Counted from the stretch's first letter, positions 33,990 through 45,990 are shown. The stretch is 64,000 bases of DNA from Cricetomys ansorgei (GCA_026225945.1 JAMJFZ010001228.1:2006001-2070000); one strand, 5' to 3'. Numbers and translations are program-made. Notes: generated from the sequence alone by a model not told the origin.

Positions 33990-34185
33990 AGGAGCTAGAG
34001 AGATAGATCAGTTCCTGCTACTGTTGCAGAGGATCCACCTTCAGTTCCTAGAAACCATGCTAGGAAGCCCACAATTGTCTATGATTATCAAAAGCCTTCT
34101 TCCGGACTTGGCAGGCACCCACACACTTGGGCAGACATGCATGCAAACATACACGTGTATACTTAAAAATAAAACTTAAAAAGTT
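33990..34185 (+). repeat. B2/B3-family SINE
   Basis: GGAGCTAGAGAGATAGATCA head, TGCTACTGTTGCAGAGGATC, GGGCAGACATGCATGCAAAC and an AAAATAAAACTT tail. Confidence 0.75.
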
Positions 34186-34304
34186 GAAGACCAGCTTCCC
34201 TGTATCTCTTGGAATGAAACGTTAGAAGAAAGAAACCATCTGTTTATCTCTAGAGGGTCAGCAGACCCTCTGTTCTGCTATTCTCTTCCAAGGCCATCAG
34301 AGAC

Positions 34305-34445
34305 CTTGGCTTAAAACCTCAAACACTAAAACTACTAGAAGAAAACATAGAATGTACCCTACAAAATGTAGGTGTAAGACAGGACTTTCTGAATAGGTCT
34401 CTATTGGCAAAGAAATTAAGGCCAATTTGTCAAATTTAACTCAGT
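34305..34445 (+). mobile_element. LINE-1 ORF2 fragment (broken)
   Basis: ACTACTAGAAGAAAACATAG and GACAGGACTTTCTGAATAGG match the C-terminal ORF2 region (AGAAAACATAGG motif). It is about 140 bp only and not translatable as a protein. Confidence 0.65.
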
Positions 34446-34514
34446 TCTGAACGTGGCTTTTCATGAATGCCATGTTCCTTCTGATGAATATAAAAAGCAG
34501 TTTTCCTTTCTTCT

Positions 34515-34995
34515 TCATACAGATATATAATGTTTTATTTTATCATATCCATCCTCATTGTCCCCTCTCAACTTCCCAGGGATTCACCAACCCATCTCCC
34601 TCCCTACTTGATCTCTTTTCTTAAAATTATTTTGTCACTAATATTCCACTGAGTTCGGTTTGTGTTGCCGATGTGTGTACTGGTGTGTAGCCATGCACTG
34701 AAACACGGGCCCTACCATTGACCATATCTATAAGGAAAAGTAGCTCACTTCCTCAGCAGTCATCACTGCCAGTAGCTACTCAGATAGGAATGGGGCCTTG
34801 AGCACCCTCACCCATGCTGAAGTGTAGTCTGGCTTGATCTTGTTCAGGTCTTGTGCAGGCAACCACAGCTGCTCTGAACTGATATGTGTGACAGCTATGG
34901 GATGTCCAGAAGACAGCATTTCACAGAACTCCTCCTCTACCTTCTGGCTCTTACATTTTTCTGCCCACTTTTTCTCAATGTTCTAGAGGGTGATT
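34515..34995 (-). mobile_element. Lx-type LINE-1 3' UTR fragment
   Basis: CACTGAGTTCGGTTTGTGTT, CAGTAGCTACTCAGATAGG, TCTGGCTTGATCTTGTTCAG, GTCTTGTGCAGGCAACCAC and TTCTGGCTCTTACATTTTTC match the reversed muroid L1 3' UTR. It faces the adjacent ORF2 scrap, so these are two events or an inverted copy. Confidence 0.8.
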
Positions 34996-35444
34996 TTTCT
35001 ATTGGTTTGAAGTTGCTATTTCCACATTCTCTATAATTTTCTTCTGACCGAGAATTTCCATGAAAATGGGGCGCCTCTTATCCACTCTACATAAGTATAC
35101 CAGACATCTCAAATGGCTGAGGAACATTGGTTGGAGGATAAATTTCCTTCAGAATACAACAGATGGAAGAAAATATTTTAAATGATATTTTAAACACTCC
35201 TAGTTAATGTAACATGGGTCATGTTTTCATGTCTGCAGTGTACATTTTCGTGATCTTGCTCTAGCAAAGCTGAGGCAGCAGAAACAGTGAGAGAGAACTA
35301 GAAAGAAAAGTCATTTCAGCCTTTGTGACCACTAATTTAACAAATCTGGAACATTCTGTTCTTCTTTTGTATTTCTTTGTCTACCTAAGAAAAGTGACAC
35401 TGTAACTTATTTCTTCTTGTAGTTCTAAAAATGAAACTATTAAA

Positions 35445-35805
35445 CACTGCCCTGAGGCCAAGTGCTTACAAAGCAAGCCTAAGGACCTGAGTTCTATCCA
35501 CAGAACTTATGTGAAAAACTAAGTGTGATGGTGTGTTCTTGGAATCTCAGTGCTGGAGAGGAAGAGATGAGTAGGTCCCTGTGGCTCACTGGCCAGACAG
35601 CCTAGTCAACTTGGTGTACTCCAGGACAGTGAGAGACCCTGTATCAAAAAAAAAAAAAAAAAAAAGAAAAAGAAAAAAAATAGGTGTGTGGCACCCAAGG
35701 AACAACACCCAAGGTTGACATCTGGCCTTCTCTCTGTGTATCTCCCTCTCTTTGTCTCTCTCTGCCCCTCATCCCAAACACTTATGCACATACACATTAA
35801 AGAGC
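35445..35805 (+). repeat. B4-type SINE, full length
   Basis: AAGTGCTTACAAAGCAAGCC head, TCACTGGCCAGACAGCCTAG, CAGTGAGAGACCCTGTATC, an internal A run at about 35647-35682, GGAACAACACCCAAGGTTGA and a microsatellite-like tail. Confidence 0.85.
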
Positions 35806-35924
35806 AATGTGGTGTTGCCTACTGGGCATTCCTGTGGTATTCACAGCATTCATTCATACTATGGTCCCTTTACAGGCAGCAACTGTCCTGCCCTGTGGCT
35901 TATTCTGAGCAGTCCTTCCTGTAA

Positions 35925-36000
35925 CTTGTTCAATAACTCCGGTTAAGTCATTGGACCCTCCAGATATCCATTCCTGTGTAAAATGATGAAAGTGGATTGC
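35925..36000 (+). repeat. MIR SINE fragment
   Basis: GGTTAAGTCATTGGACCCTC and GTGTAAAATGATGAAAGTGG resemble the MIR 3' core (…TGTAAAATG…). Confidence 0.5.
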
Positions 36001-36524
36001 TTTATGGTTTTATAACGCTTTTCATGCTCTTTAGAAGAGAGTTTGAGTTAAAAACGAAATGCATTTATTTACTTTATGAAATAAATATAACACAGATGCA
36101 TCCAGGCCTTTGAAGTTTCTAGCCTTGACTTCTTATGCAGAGATGCAGGGATGGAATGGCTGTCTTAGCACCCAGGCTGTCATCATACTGTAGTGCTGTG
36201 GGGCCAGGCGGGACCATGTCTGTTTTGAAATTTGACTGGAGAACTGTAAATTAGAGAACTGCCATGCCAGATTAAAAAGAAAATGTTTGGTGGTTTGGTG
36301 GCTAATTGAAATTACATACCATGGAACCTGACTGGCCAAAGGAAACCGAGATGCTTCAAGATGAATAGACGATATTGTTCTTCATTCCAGTGGTGTCTGC
36401 TTCAGGATTTATTGAACCTACTTAGGAAGAACCCTTAGGAGTGGGAATTTTATAGTGACATTACTTTGTTTTCATGTACAAACAATTTCTCTGAGCAGTT
36501 AGGCATCAATAAAAATACCAGAGA
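36001..36524. other. Unique intron, nothing recognised
   Basis: No named repeat or exon seen. Confidence 0.45.
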
Positions 36525-36855
36525 TGGTGCCGGGGAGGTGGCTCAGTTAGACTCAGGTCTTTGACTTGCAAACACGATTGAGCCCCAGAATTCATGTGAA
36601 GCAAAGCAAGACTTGGTGATAAGTACATCCTTGTAAACATGATGCTGAGGGGTAGCCAACAGGAGGGCCCTGTGCTGCCCCGGCCACCAGCTGCACTGAA
36701 TGGTGAGTCCCAGCTAAAAGTAAGATATTCTATCCCCTCAAAGCCAAGATGGACAACATTCAAGGTTGAACTCTGGATCTAAATGAATGCACACACATAT
36801 GTACATGCACCAGTACATACGTGGACACACATACACACAGACATGTACTTAAATG
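36525..36855 (+). repeat. B4-type SINE, diverged
   Basis: GGGGAGGTGGCTCAGTTAG head, CCCCAGAATTCATGTGAAGC, AACATTCAAGGTTGAACTCT and a CACACATATGTACATGC tail. Confidence 0.75.
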
Positions 36856-36962
36856 CAAAATTACCAGTGATTTACCTTCATTCCATATGTTTTTCAATGA
36901 TTAATTATATCTTTGAATGTATTATTGCCTCTACCCCGAGACACTTTTAAGAAAATATTCTA

Positions 36963-37160
36963 GGGGACTGGAGAGACGGCCCAGTGGTTGAGAGTACTGG
37001 CTGCTCTTCCAGAGGGCCCAGGTTCAATTTTCAGCATCCACATGGCAACTTCCAAATGTCCTATTTCAGAGGATCTGACAATCTCACATAGACCTATATA
37101 CAGGCAAAATATCATTGTACATAAAATAAAAATAAATAAAATATTTTTAAAAAGAAGGAA
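36963..37160 (+). repeat. B3-family SINE
   Basis: GGGACTGGAGAGACGGCCCA, GCTGCTCTTCCAGAGGGCCC, TTCAATTTTCAGCATCCACA and an AAAATAAATAAAAT tail. Good A- and B-box positions. Confidence 0.9.
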
Positions 37161-37655
37161 ATAAATCTAGCACATAGAAGAATTTTTTTTCCCCCAAACT
37201 GGAAACGTAGCACACTTTCACAGTCAATAGTAAAAGCTTTGTTTGGGGGTACTCAGGTTTATGGAAAATTCAGTTTTTAAGTGCACAGTTCAGTAAGTTT
37301 TAACACATTTCCTTACGACATCACCACCAGCATTCAGCGTGGAAATTTTCCACATGATCAGTATCCGGTGTGTACCCTGAGATCCAGGCAATCGTGGGTC
37401 GGATTTCACTTTGTAGCTTCCTGTCTTCCAAAACAGCTTATACATAAGGTAGGAATTATTCCCAGCCCTGCCCCCCACCCCACACACTTCTGTTGCTCAG
37501 CTCTTCTCTTTGGGAATGCCTCACTGTTGTTTCCTAGTAGTTACTTCTCCTTAGTGCTGGGGCAAGGCCTGTACGCAGACATCTCCGGCTTGAGTAAACA
37601 TTCACCTGCAGGTGCACAGCTGGGTCTCCTCTAGGTTGTTGTTGCTGTTAAGACT
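37161..37655. other. Unique intron, nothing recognised
   Basis: The 117-codon frame at 37281-37634 shows no homology that I recognise. Confidence 0.4.
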
Positions 37656-37862
37656 TCAGTTGTTTTGTTTGTGCATTTCTGTTTATGTCTGCATTTGGAT
37701 GGTGCGGCACATGTGTGCGGATGTCTGTGGAGACCAGAAGAGGGCATCAGATCACCTGGAACTGGAGTTAACAACCTCATAAATGGCCCAGCCTGGGTGC
37801 TGGGAAATAATCTTCTGCAAGAGCAGTATATGCTTTTCACCACCAAACCATCTTTCTAGCTC
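37656..37862 (-). repeat. B3-family SINE
   Basis: GACCAGAAGAGGGCATCAGA, ACTGGAGTTAACAACCTCAT, CTGCAAGAGCAGTATATGC and ACCATCTTTCTAGCTC. Confidence 0.85.
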
Positions 37863-38212
37863 TTCTCTTCCTCTTCCAATTTTAAGTGAGTATAAGTAAA
37901 GCTAGGGTAGCTATTCATGTGTGGTTCTCACAGGGTGCTTCCATGTCTTTTTATAAATAATTGAATAGGTTGCCTAGTGTAGAGTTTTGTTTTGTTTTTT
38001 TTTTTTTTTATTTCATAAGATTAGCAAACCCTTTCCAGAGTAGCCATGCCACTTTGAACATCCCCTAAGCAGTGTCCAGTTCTCATTGTCCACATTGATG
38101 CATGGCTATCAAATCAGAAAGCACAAAAGAAACAGAAAACTAGCAAAGTAAATACTGGGCTCAGTTCTACAGTGAAAATCCTTAAACTAAATTAGGTTAA
38201 AAGAGACATATT

Positions 38213-38300
38213 GGTGCCTGGGAAGTTACTCAGTTCTATACTGCTTGTCTGTCATTTACAAGGCCTGGGTTTGAATTGCAGCACTGCCAAGGCAGTGTGT
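38213..38300 (+). repeat. SINE head fragment (ID/B4-like)
   Basis: TGCCTGGGAAGTTACTCAGT and AAGGCCTGGGTTTGAATTGC resemble a diverged tRNA-derived head. Its tail passes into the GA tract. Confidence 0.45.
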
Positions 38301-38305
38301 GTGTG

Positions 38306-38308
<3 letters not shown>

Positions 38309-38361
<53 letters not shown>

Positions 38362-38478
38362 AAAAGAGAGAGAGAGAGGAGGAAGAAGGAGGAGGAGAAA
38401 GAGGAGGAAGGAAGGAAGGAAAGGAAGGGAGGAAGGAAAGGAAGGGAGGAAGGAAAGGAGGGAGGGGGGAGGAAGAAA
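38309..38478 (+). repeat. Polypurine tract (GA)n to (GGAA)n
   Basis: About 170 bp, purine on this strand with a single C near 38361. It begins as pure GA and shifts to GGAA/GGGA. It is noncoding although all frames are open. Confidence 0.95.
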
Positions 38479-38709
38479 TGGTGATGGAAGAAAACTTTTT
38501 CAGCCGTCTAGGTGTTTCTTCTCAATCCTAGCCTTTTGACAGTGAATAATTATGACTTTAAAGTCAAACGATCTCTTAGGTTTTTATAGCAGTTTACATT
38601 TAATACACATCATGAGATACTTCAATTTAATCTTGGTCTTTTGTCAGTAAAGAATCTCTAAGTTACTCTCCATCCCTTTCTTTTCTGTCACCCTTGGCTG
38701 CTTTTTAAA

Positions 38710-38815
38710 AGAAGATTGTATTTTATGTGTATTTATGGATATATGTGGGGTTGGGGGGTATGTGCACATGAATGCAGAGGAGTCTGGAGGCCAGAAGAGG
38801 GCATCTGTACCTTTG
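38710..38815 (-). repeat. SINE fragment (B3-like)
   Basis: TTTTATGTGTATTTATGG, TATGTGCACATGAATGCAG and GAGGCCAGAAGAGGGCATC are reversed B3 tail and body; the head is missing. Confidence 0.55.
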
Positions 38816-40515
38816 TCATGATGGACATGGTTTTTTGTTGATTAAGAAACGAATGAATATGGAAATAAATGGATATCTTCCCAGCAGTAGAAAGAAGCCT
38901 CAGGATTGTGCTTTGACAGACTTACGCATATGGAAGGATTTTATGAATAGTGTGTTTATGACAGAAAGTTGCTTCCCAGGGAGGTTATAGAAAAGCCGTT
39001 TCTGGGGAATCTTTAAAACTTTGATAATAGTCATCACTCTTGGAGTTATAAACTGTGATGGCCTGGGAGGATGAAGACCTGGCTTTCCATTCCAGGGCTC
39101 TGATGATGGAGTGCTCACCTATAAAAGATGAGCTGTGTATTGCAGAATACTCTTTGCTGGAATCCTTTCTGCAGGGCACTAAATGGAATTTGGTGCATTC
39201 AAAGTTTACTTCCCAAAGGGTAATGTTTACTTTCTGAGGGGTGTTTTATGACACTTGGATAACATTTCTCCTAGCCTCTCTTTGCTTGCACATGGGGCTT
39301 ATGGGAAGGCGGAAGTCCCGAGAGTGTTGACTGAAGCTCTGATTAACTCCTTGGTCCATAGTCATTGCATTTAGTGGGTGGCCTTCACAGAGAGTGTGTC
39401 TCTCAGTGTTTATCATAAGCACTTGGAACTTTTCTTTGAGATCTCTTTGTTTAGTTTGTCAAAGGTAACTGAGTGAGTGTGGTCCTTGTTTATAAATGTC
39501 TACTGCTAACCAACAGACTTAGGTAGTTAGGGTCGTTCGATTAGAACAAAGCAGGAGATTAGCTGCGCTGAAGCTGCAGGGTTATAGGGGAACAAGTATG
39601 CTGTTGTTTTCATTAAATTGTATTTCAGAAATCCCTCCATCTTTTCCTGGGTCTGTCACAGTGGTAGCAAGTGACAGGATGCACTTTCTCAAGATGGAAA
39701 TACGAATCTCCTTTCTGACATTTAATTCCTGTAGCCAGTTAAAGCTGTAATGCTTTGTAGTGAACACACACTGTTAATATAGATATCATCATACCCATAA
39801 AATAAGGGCTTTATCCTTCTCGTCCTTTCCCCCTTTCCTGTCCTCTTTCTTTTCCTCACTCATTATGTTCCCTCCTCATCTGCCTTCTCCTCCCCTGCTT
39901 CTCTGGATGTGGCAAAAATCGACTGAATTCATGATCCTCCTGCTGATGACAGAGTCAGTGTCCCCAGCGTCTCCTCCACCCTCAGCATGCAACGTCATTA
40001 ATTCTAGGGCCGTGTAGCCAAAGTTAGCTAAAAATCTCCTGTCCCCTCTCCCTTCTGTCTGGCAGGATGTATTTAGCCAACAAATAAACCACAAGGACTC
40101 CAGATTTTTCCATTCCCTCTGATATGCCTCTCATAGTGCTTTCCTTACTTAATTTCTTTGAGTCCTTAGGTTTACCTAATAGATTTTTTTCCTGTAGTAT
40201 TCTGGACTCAAGTATGAGTCGTGAATAAAGTATAGGGTGCTTTTGCTTTTGGTCTGATACACAGCAGATACTCAGTTCACAGAATAAAAGACTGAGGCAC
40301 TATTTCAGAAGGGCCATACTTCTATTTGAATTTACTCTTGAACCATTTCTCACCATGTGTGGCATTTGGCTTCCTGGGCCATTGTACTGACCTATATGAT
40401 TCAGACTTATAATTTTATTTTTATTTGATTTAAAATAATTTTTTTCATTCAGATGCTATTAACCAATTAATACATTTTCATGTTTGTACCATTGAAACCA
40501 AAATATGACCATTAA
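38816..40515. other. Repeat-poor intron block
   Basis: About 1.7 kb with no named repeat; a C/T-rich patch lies at about 39815-39905. No exon recognised. Confidence 0.45.
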
Positions 40516-40530
40516 AGAAAAGACAAAATT

Positions 40531-40680
40531 GGCCAGGGAATGGTGGCACACACCTTTAATCCCAGCACTCAAGATGCAGAGTCAGGTGAATCTCTGTGAA
40601 TTGGAGGCTATTATGGTCTATAGAATGAGTTCCAGGATAGCCAGAATTATGATGGAGAAACCCTGTCTCAAAAAACAAAC
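40531..40680 (+). repeat. B1 SINE flanked by a perfect 15-bp duplication
   Basis: GGCACACACCTTTAATCCCA, GAGTTCCAGGATAGCCAG and GAAACCCTGTCTCAAAA are B1 landmarks. The 15-mer AGAAAAGACAAAATT is found at 40516-40530 and at 40681-40695. Confidence 0.95.
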
Positions 40681-40794
40681 AGAAAAGACAAAATTAATTG
40701 GGTTCTGTGTTTGGTAAGGCGAAGAACACAACAATAAATAAGCTATCTCCCTCTTCTTAATGATCTGTGGTTAATAAAGCATCATACACAGGGC

Positions 40795-41130
40795 CGAGAA
40801 AATGGCTCGTCTTGCAACATGTTTGGTGCATAACCAGGAGGATCAGAGTTTGATTCCAGAACCCATATAGAAATCCATCTGTGGTAGTGAATGCCTATAA
40901 TCCCAGAGCTGAAGAGGCAGTCAGGAGGGAGCTTTGCTTTCACTGGGTATCAAGGCTACCTAAATTGGTGAGTTCAAATCCCAGTGAGAGATGGTATCTT
41001 AAAATACAGGGCAAGGTTCCTGAGTAATAACACCTGCCTTTGATATGTGTCCTTCACTTGCATGTGCACACATATGCACATGTACTTGTACATGTACACA
41101 ATGAGCACACATGCACATACACAGACACAT
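40795..41130 (+). repeat. B4-type SINE
   Basis: AGAAAATGGCTCGTCTTGC head, TTGATTCCAGAACCCATATA, GCCTATAATCCCAGAGCTGA, GTGAGAGATGGTATCTTAAA and an ACACATATGCACATG tail. Confidence 0.85.
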
Positions 41131-41880
41131 GTACAAAGTACACATCAGAAAAATCTTACTAAAATTAGAGTTCAATATTTGCTATAATTTGAGTAGGAAA
41201 AGTGGTTGAAGGACTGAGCCAAGGAGACATTTGCACCGGGTATGCCTCCTTCCCTTCCATCTCAGGCAATAGGGAAAAAAACAACACTCCCAGCCCACCT
41301 CTGCAACATTGGTCTTATGAATATCTCAATCACACAAGTCAATCTTACTTTGTACTATTTTCTGAAGCTCAGCGGTCACCTTTGATGTCAGAAACATTTT
41401 AAGAATTGATTTCTATTCCCCCAGCCATCCACATTATTGTCAAGAGTCTCCCCAGTGAAGTAGTAATATATTTAGTATACTTCCCGTATGCAACACACAC
41501 ATAGAGTTTACAAGTCTATTGCCTTTTCGGAGACAATCACCAGAGCCCGTGATATGTTATCAGGAAATATCCCATAGGTCTTTGTAATAGATTAGAATAG
41601 CTTCCAGATCCTGTAGGTCTGGACTTTCACAGCAGACTGTTAAGAGTAAAGGGTTAAACAGTGGACTTGTAGGGTACAAGTCACCGTGTCTATGCCTCTG
41701 AAGTCCAGCTCAGGAGAGGAAAGGGTCTTGAAGTGACACAGATGGTGAGAAATGTCCATTGTTTAACAAAATCTAGGGAAGTGACTTGTTAGCTTTAAAT
41801 AAAAGTAGGACCTTTTACACATGCAAAGCTGCAACTTCAAAATTCTAAGTTGACTTCTGTGTATGGATAGATATATTTAA
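41131..41880. other. Unique intron, nothing recognised
   Basis: No named repeat or exon signal. Confidence 0.45.
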
Positions 41881-41883
41881 TTC

Positions 41884-42192
41884 CAATGTGTTTGGGTTCA
41901 TGTGTATGTGTGTATATGCTTGTGGAGTCCAGAGGGGGAAAAAATCTCAAGAGTCATTCTTTTGGTGCTATCCACCTGGTTTTAGAAACAGATTCTCTCA
42001 CCAACCTGGAACTTGGGTTGAACTTGGGTTGGGCTGGTCAGTGAGGAGTCCCAGGGATCTGCCTTTCTTCTTTTCCAATGTTGAGTTTGCAAGTGTGTAC
42101 TCTGTATTTTTAAATATGGACTCTGGGAATCTAATTCAGGTCCTTGTGTTTTCAAGAAGGTACTGTACCAACAGCACCAGCCCACCATCCCC
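41884..42192 (-). repeat. B4-type SINE with short internal duplication
   Basis: GGAGTCCAGAGGGGGAAAAA, GAAACAGATTCTCTCACCA, GGTCAGTGAGGAGTCCCAG and GGGAATCTAATTCAGGTCC. The decamer GAACTTGGGTT occurs twice in tandem near 42009-42030. Confidence 0.75.
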
Positions 42193-42364
42193 AACAATGT
42201 TCTTTAAACATAAAATGCAAGAAATTCATATTGTTGCTCACATTTATTTTATGAACATTTAAGGACAATTGATCTTGTGCTAGATGCTGCTGTAGAGAGC
42301 TGGGATATGGGATTAAGATGAAACAGATGATTTCCTCTTCCTTGCATTAAACATAACCGTAATA

Positions 42365-42538
42365 TTACATCAAAGTCACTATATAACTGAGGATAGTCTT
42401 GAACTGTGATCCTCCTAATGATAGCATTTAAAAGCATGCACCACCATGGCTGCATGTGGTGCTGGCGTTGAACCCAGGCCTCTGTGAATAATAGGCAGAC
42501 ATTTTGCCAACTTAGTTACCTCCCCAGATCCCTGTAAT
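42365..42538 (-). repeat. B4/B1-like SINE, truncated
   Basis: GAGGATAGTCTTGAACTGTG, GCATGCACCACCATGGCTG, GCGTTGAACCCAGGCCTCTG and TTAGTTACCTCCCCAGATCC. Confidence 0.65.
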
Positions 42539-42574
42539 TTAATTGATAACATTCTTCCATGGAATAGTTCTTAG

Positions 42575-42672
42575 AGCCTTTCCTTTGCAGATAAAGAAAC
42601 TGGAGGTGCACGTGGGTTAAATAGCTTGTACTGCATACAGCTTGGGTGTTCTATAGTTGTGGTTGATCTCAA
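42575..42672 (-). repeat. MIR fragment
   Basis: CAGATAAAGAAACTGGAGGT and GGTTAAATAGCTTG match the reversed MIR 3' core. Confidence 0.5.
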
Positions 42673-42774
42673 GCAGCCCGAGTCTTAATCATCATTTCTA
42701 TTGTTTCCTGCTTTTGCTAGCTATGCAAGAGCTGAGGTATGTTGACCTTGGGCCAAGTGCTTTCTGTGTTCTAA

Positions 42775-42912
42775 GGCATGCTGTGTCCTTGCTTATAGTT
42801 CTATGAGGAACTATTAACATCTATGTTTTATAGATAAGGAAAATAAGGGCAGAGAGGTTAAACACCTTGGAGAAGGTCATGCAGCCATTGAATTGGCTGA
42901 GTCAGGACAGGC
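42775..42912 (-). repeat. MIR element
   Basis: TTTTATAGATAAGGAAAATA, GGCAGAGAGGTTAAACACCT and AAGGTCATGCAGCCATTGAA follow the reversed MIR consensus closely. Confidence 0.75.
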
Positions 42913-44390
42913 CTGCCTCTCCCTTAAGGAACATTCACAGCTTATTGCACCCTACAAAAATTAATGTGTTCAGCTTCTTAAAAATTCAGTGCTTGCTTCT
43001 ACACAACTTTATTCTTAAGCAAGTATGTAGTTTATGCTTTAAAATGGATGCTATTATTCTAGACTTTGATTGTCTTTGAGAAGTCTGTGTGATTGACAAA
43101 GTGTCTCGTTTTGCTTAAGAAACAAAACATTGCTTGAAAAATGTCTTCAACTCTCTCTAAAGCAGCTGAGGCTTCCTAATAATTAAATTTAGAAAGCAAT
43201 ATGTGCTCTTTGCCAGAAATCTTACTAATAAATGCCTCAAAATTGGAGAAAATAGTTAAATTTGAAGTAAATAATAAATGTAAACATACAAATTTATATA
43301 GTTCATTCTTTCTACTACCTACTTTAAAAATAGTTTTGACTTACGTGAAATATTTCAAACATTTGTTTTAGCTGATTTTCACATAGAATAAAACCATCCA
43401 ATTTTTCTAAGGAAAAAATATCTCAGATGGGGGAAGAGCTGTGTGTGTGTGTGTGTGTGTGTGTACACATGTACTTATATGTATTGTGTATTTTGTAAAT
43501 ATATCTTTCTGTAAGTAAATCTAAAGAGAATGTTTGTGTTACATATATACTGATTTACCTAAGAGACAAGTAGGTTTGTTATTCGCATGCATATGCTTTT
43601 ACACAAAGATAATAGTACCAGTATATTTGGAAAGATTAAAAAAGGAAGCAGTTTCCTACAGATAGAGACAAGATATGACAGAACAAGAATCAAAACTACA
43701 TTTCTTTGAATTAATCTCAATTTTAAGATTTCACTTTAGGAATGTACATATTTAGTATATTGTAACTTAATATATGAATCTAAAATTCTTGTAAATTCAA
43801 GGCAAGTTTCCTTCATGATAAATATATACAGAGGAAAAAAAAACAACTTAAGTGACTAAAAGTTGCAGAACTTTCTACCTTCTTAGCATTCTCAGTGCAG
43901 AAGATAAGACCAAACTCAGAACCATAACATGCTGTGTTATGTTGTTCTTCTGAAACTGCTAAAAGGACTCAAGGTCCAAGCTAGGAAATCTTCTGCCTTC
44001 ATAAACGTGACTCCTACATAAGTACTCGCATAGATAATAATCCTACAGTGTGTTGAAGAAAGCTTCTACATGTAAGGTTCCCATTCTTAGTGGTACCAAA
44101 GATGACCTCCAGTAATGAGAAAAGCAACCATATGATCCAGACACGTCAAGCACACGCAAACCCCTGCTGGTAAGGAAGAGAGCATCAAACATTGATTCTG
44201 CCTTTAGAAGCTGTAACTAATACATCCTGACCCCACCTGTATGAGAGAAGATAAATAAATAAATACAGAAAAAAAAAAAAAACAACCTGCAACTAAGTCA
44301 CCAAGGAAAGGAAAAGTTTCTCCTTAGGAGACATCTTAATAACAGAGAAAAATGAGGTATAAGAAATGCACGAAGAATGGATTACAACTC
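42913..44390. other. AT-rich intron with (GT)12
   Basis: Contains a GT run at 43440-43464 and an A16 run near 44269-44284. I could not name any repeat with confidence. Confidence 0.45.
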
Positions 44391-44399
44391 CAAATAAAA

Positions 44400-44622
44400 A
44401 AATGTACCTGGTCAGGGATCATCAGTGGTTGTTAACACAAGAGAATAGGATGATTATATATTCTCTATCTCCTAATGGAAAAGCCTAGTACTGTCTATGA
44501 AGTAGGTAAAGTCCCTGTCGAGACGGGCTATACCCTCAAACTCTGATTCAGGACACAACCTTCCTCCTTTAAGAAGCTTTTGTAAGGCAATTTGTCACAG
44601 CAACAAGAAAATTAGCTAATGT
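44400..44622 (+). mobile_element. LTR-like 3' half (MaLR/RMER type)
   Basis: CTATACCCTCAAACTCTGAT, AACCTTCCTCCTTTAAGAAG, GGCAATTTGTCACAGCAACA and AGAAAATTAGCTAATGTAC match the end of rodent LTRs of this class. Confidence 0.6.
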
Positions 44623-45360
44623 ACTGGACAAATACCCAGCGTCAACAAGGTGACTGAAGATCTGAGGAGTGAGAGAGCACCACCAGGGCAAACTGACCCA
44701 CACCTTTCCCTTCACTGGAAGTTGGAAACTAATTTCAGCAAGGAGAGTGGCTCTGTTGCTCTTTGACCTGTTGTCAAGGGACAGGTTTCATTCTATCCAT
44801 TTGCTGAATGTGTAAAGCCAGAAGTAGATACCGTGAAACATCTGGCCCTAGGTCATCTCTAACAGAAATAAGACAATCATTTGTGGACCAGTCTGCTTCA
44901 CCATTGTGACCTTGGGCCCAATTTAGTGACATCTGGACATGTGTAGGAGGAAAATTATGGCATTGTCTGACAACAATTTTATATTAAACCAAATGGCTGC
45001 TGCTCAGCTGTCCACACAAAGGCTTGGAAGACTTGCAAATGCTCCGGGTCTTGCTGCAGATGGCAAAGCCATTCTTGTGCATGCTGGCTGATGGTTTCCA
45101 CTGAAAGTTAGCATCAGAAGCACAGCTACAAATTATACTGTTAATCCATCCCTTGGACAGATATTTATAGTGACTTCATTAGGCGCCAGACCCTCTGTGT
45201 GTCCCTGCATGTGTATGTACTCATTTGGTACTTCAGTTAACTAGTGAATTGCAGCATCACACATATTGTGAAGATAAAAGAGCTGACACTCATGGATAAA
45301 GATCAAGAGCCAAGAGGAAAATCCATAGAACAGAGGCATTGCTCCATCTCCAAAGTTTCA
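44623..45360. other. Unique intron, nothing recognised
   Basis: No exon or named repeat. Confidence 0.4.
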
Positions 45361-45363
45361 TGC

Positions 45364-45365
<2 letters not shown>

Positions 45366-45396
<31 letters not shown>

Positions 45397-45560
45397 CATG
45401 TGTGTGCAGGTGTGAGTACAAATATCATGTATCTTTCTCAATGTCTCTTTACATTATTTTTGGAGACAGGATTTTTTTAACAAACCCAGACCTCACTGGT
45501 TTAGCTAGGCTGGCTAGCCAGTATCAGAGATTCTCTTGTCCCCTGCTCCACAGTCATCAT
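45366..45560 (-). repeat. B4 SINE with (GT)15 end
   Basis: GT at 45366-45395, then TTTTTGGAGACAGGATTTTT, GCTAGGCTGGCTAGCCAG and CTGCTCCACAGTC. Confidence 0.7.
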
Positions 45561-45734
45561 TAACTGTCTATAGCTCTTCAGGGAGCAATGGGGCCTGAGA
45601 GTCCTTCCCCCTAGTGACCATTAACTGACTGTATATTTCTTAGGGAAAGTAGAGTATGCATAGAAACAGGTCCCTTTCTCTTTACCTCACTTGGCATGTG
45701 TTATAGAATCACCCCTCAGTAGTCCCCGGATGGG

Positions 45735-45990
45735 GTGAGAGCTCTCAATGTGACTTTACTTGAAGATAAGTCCCTCATGGAAGTAATTAAAGTTAAATGA
45801 GGTTCCAAGGGTAGGAAAACCTAATAGAGCCACTTCCTTTATAACAAGAAGAGGGGATTCCAGAACATTCTCTATCTCTGAGTATATAAGAGAAAGACCA
45901 TCTATGAAGACACAGTGGGAAAGCTACCTTCTGTGAGCTAGGAAGAGAGGCCACACCAGACCCCAGCCATGAGAGGATAGTGTCTGCATT
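45735..45990 (+). mobile_element. MLT1-like ancient LTR fragment
   Basis: ACAAGAAGAGGGGATTCCAG, AGAGAAAGACCATCTATGAA, GACACAGTGGGAAAGC and GAGAGGCCACACCAGACCC follow the MLT1 LTR motif order (AAGAAGAGG…GACACAG…). Diverged. Confidence 0.5.

Noticed and set aside
38211..38539. Overlapping Arg-Glu-rich frames of up to 106 codons
   Set aside because: Pure translation of the GA/GGAA tract in several frames.
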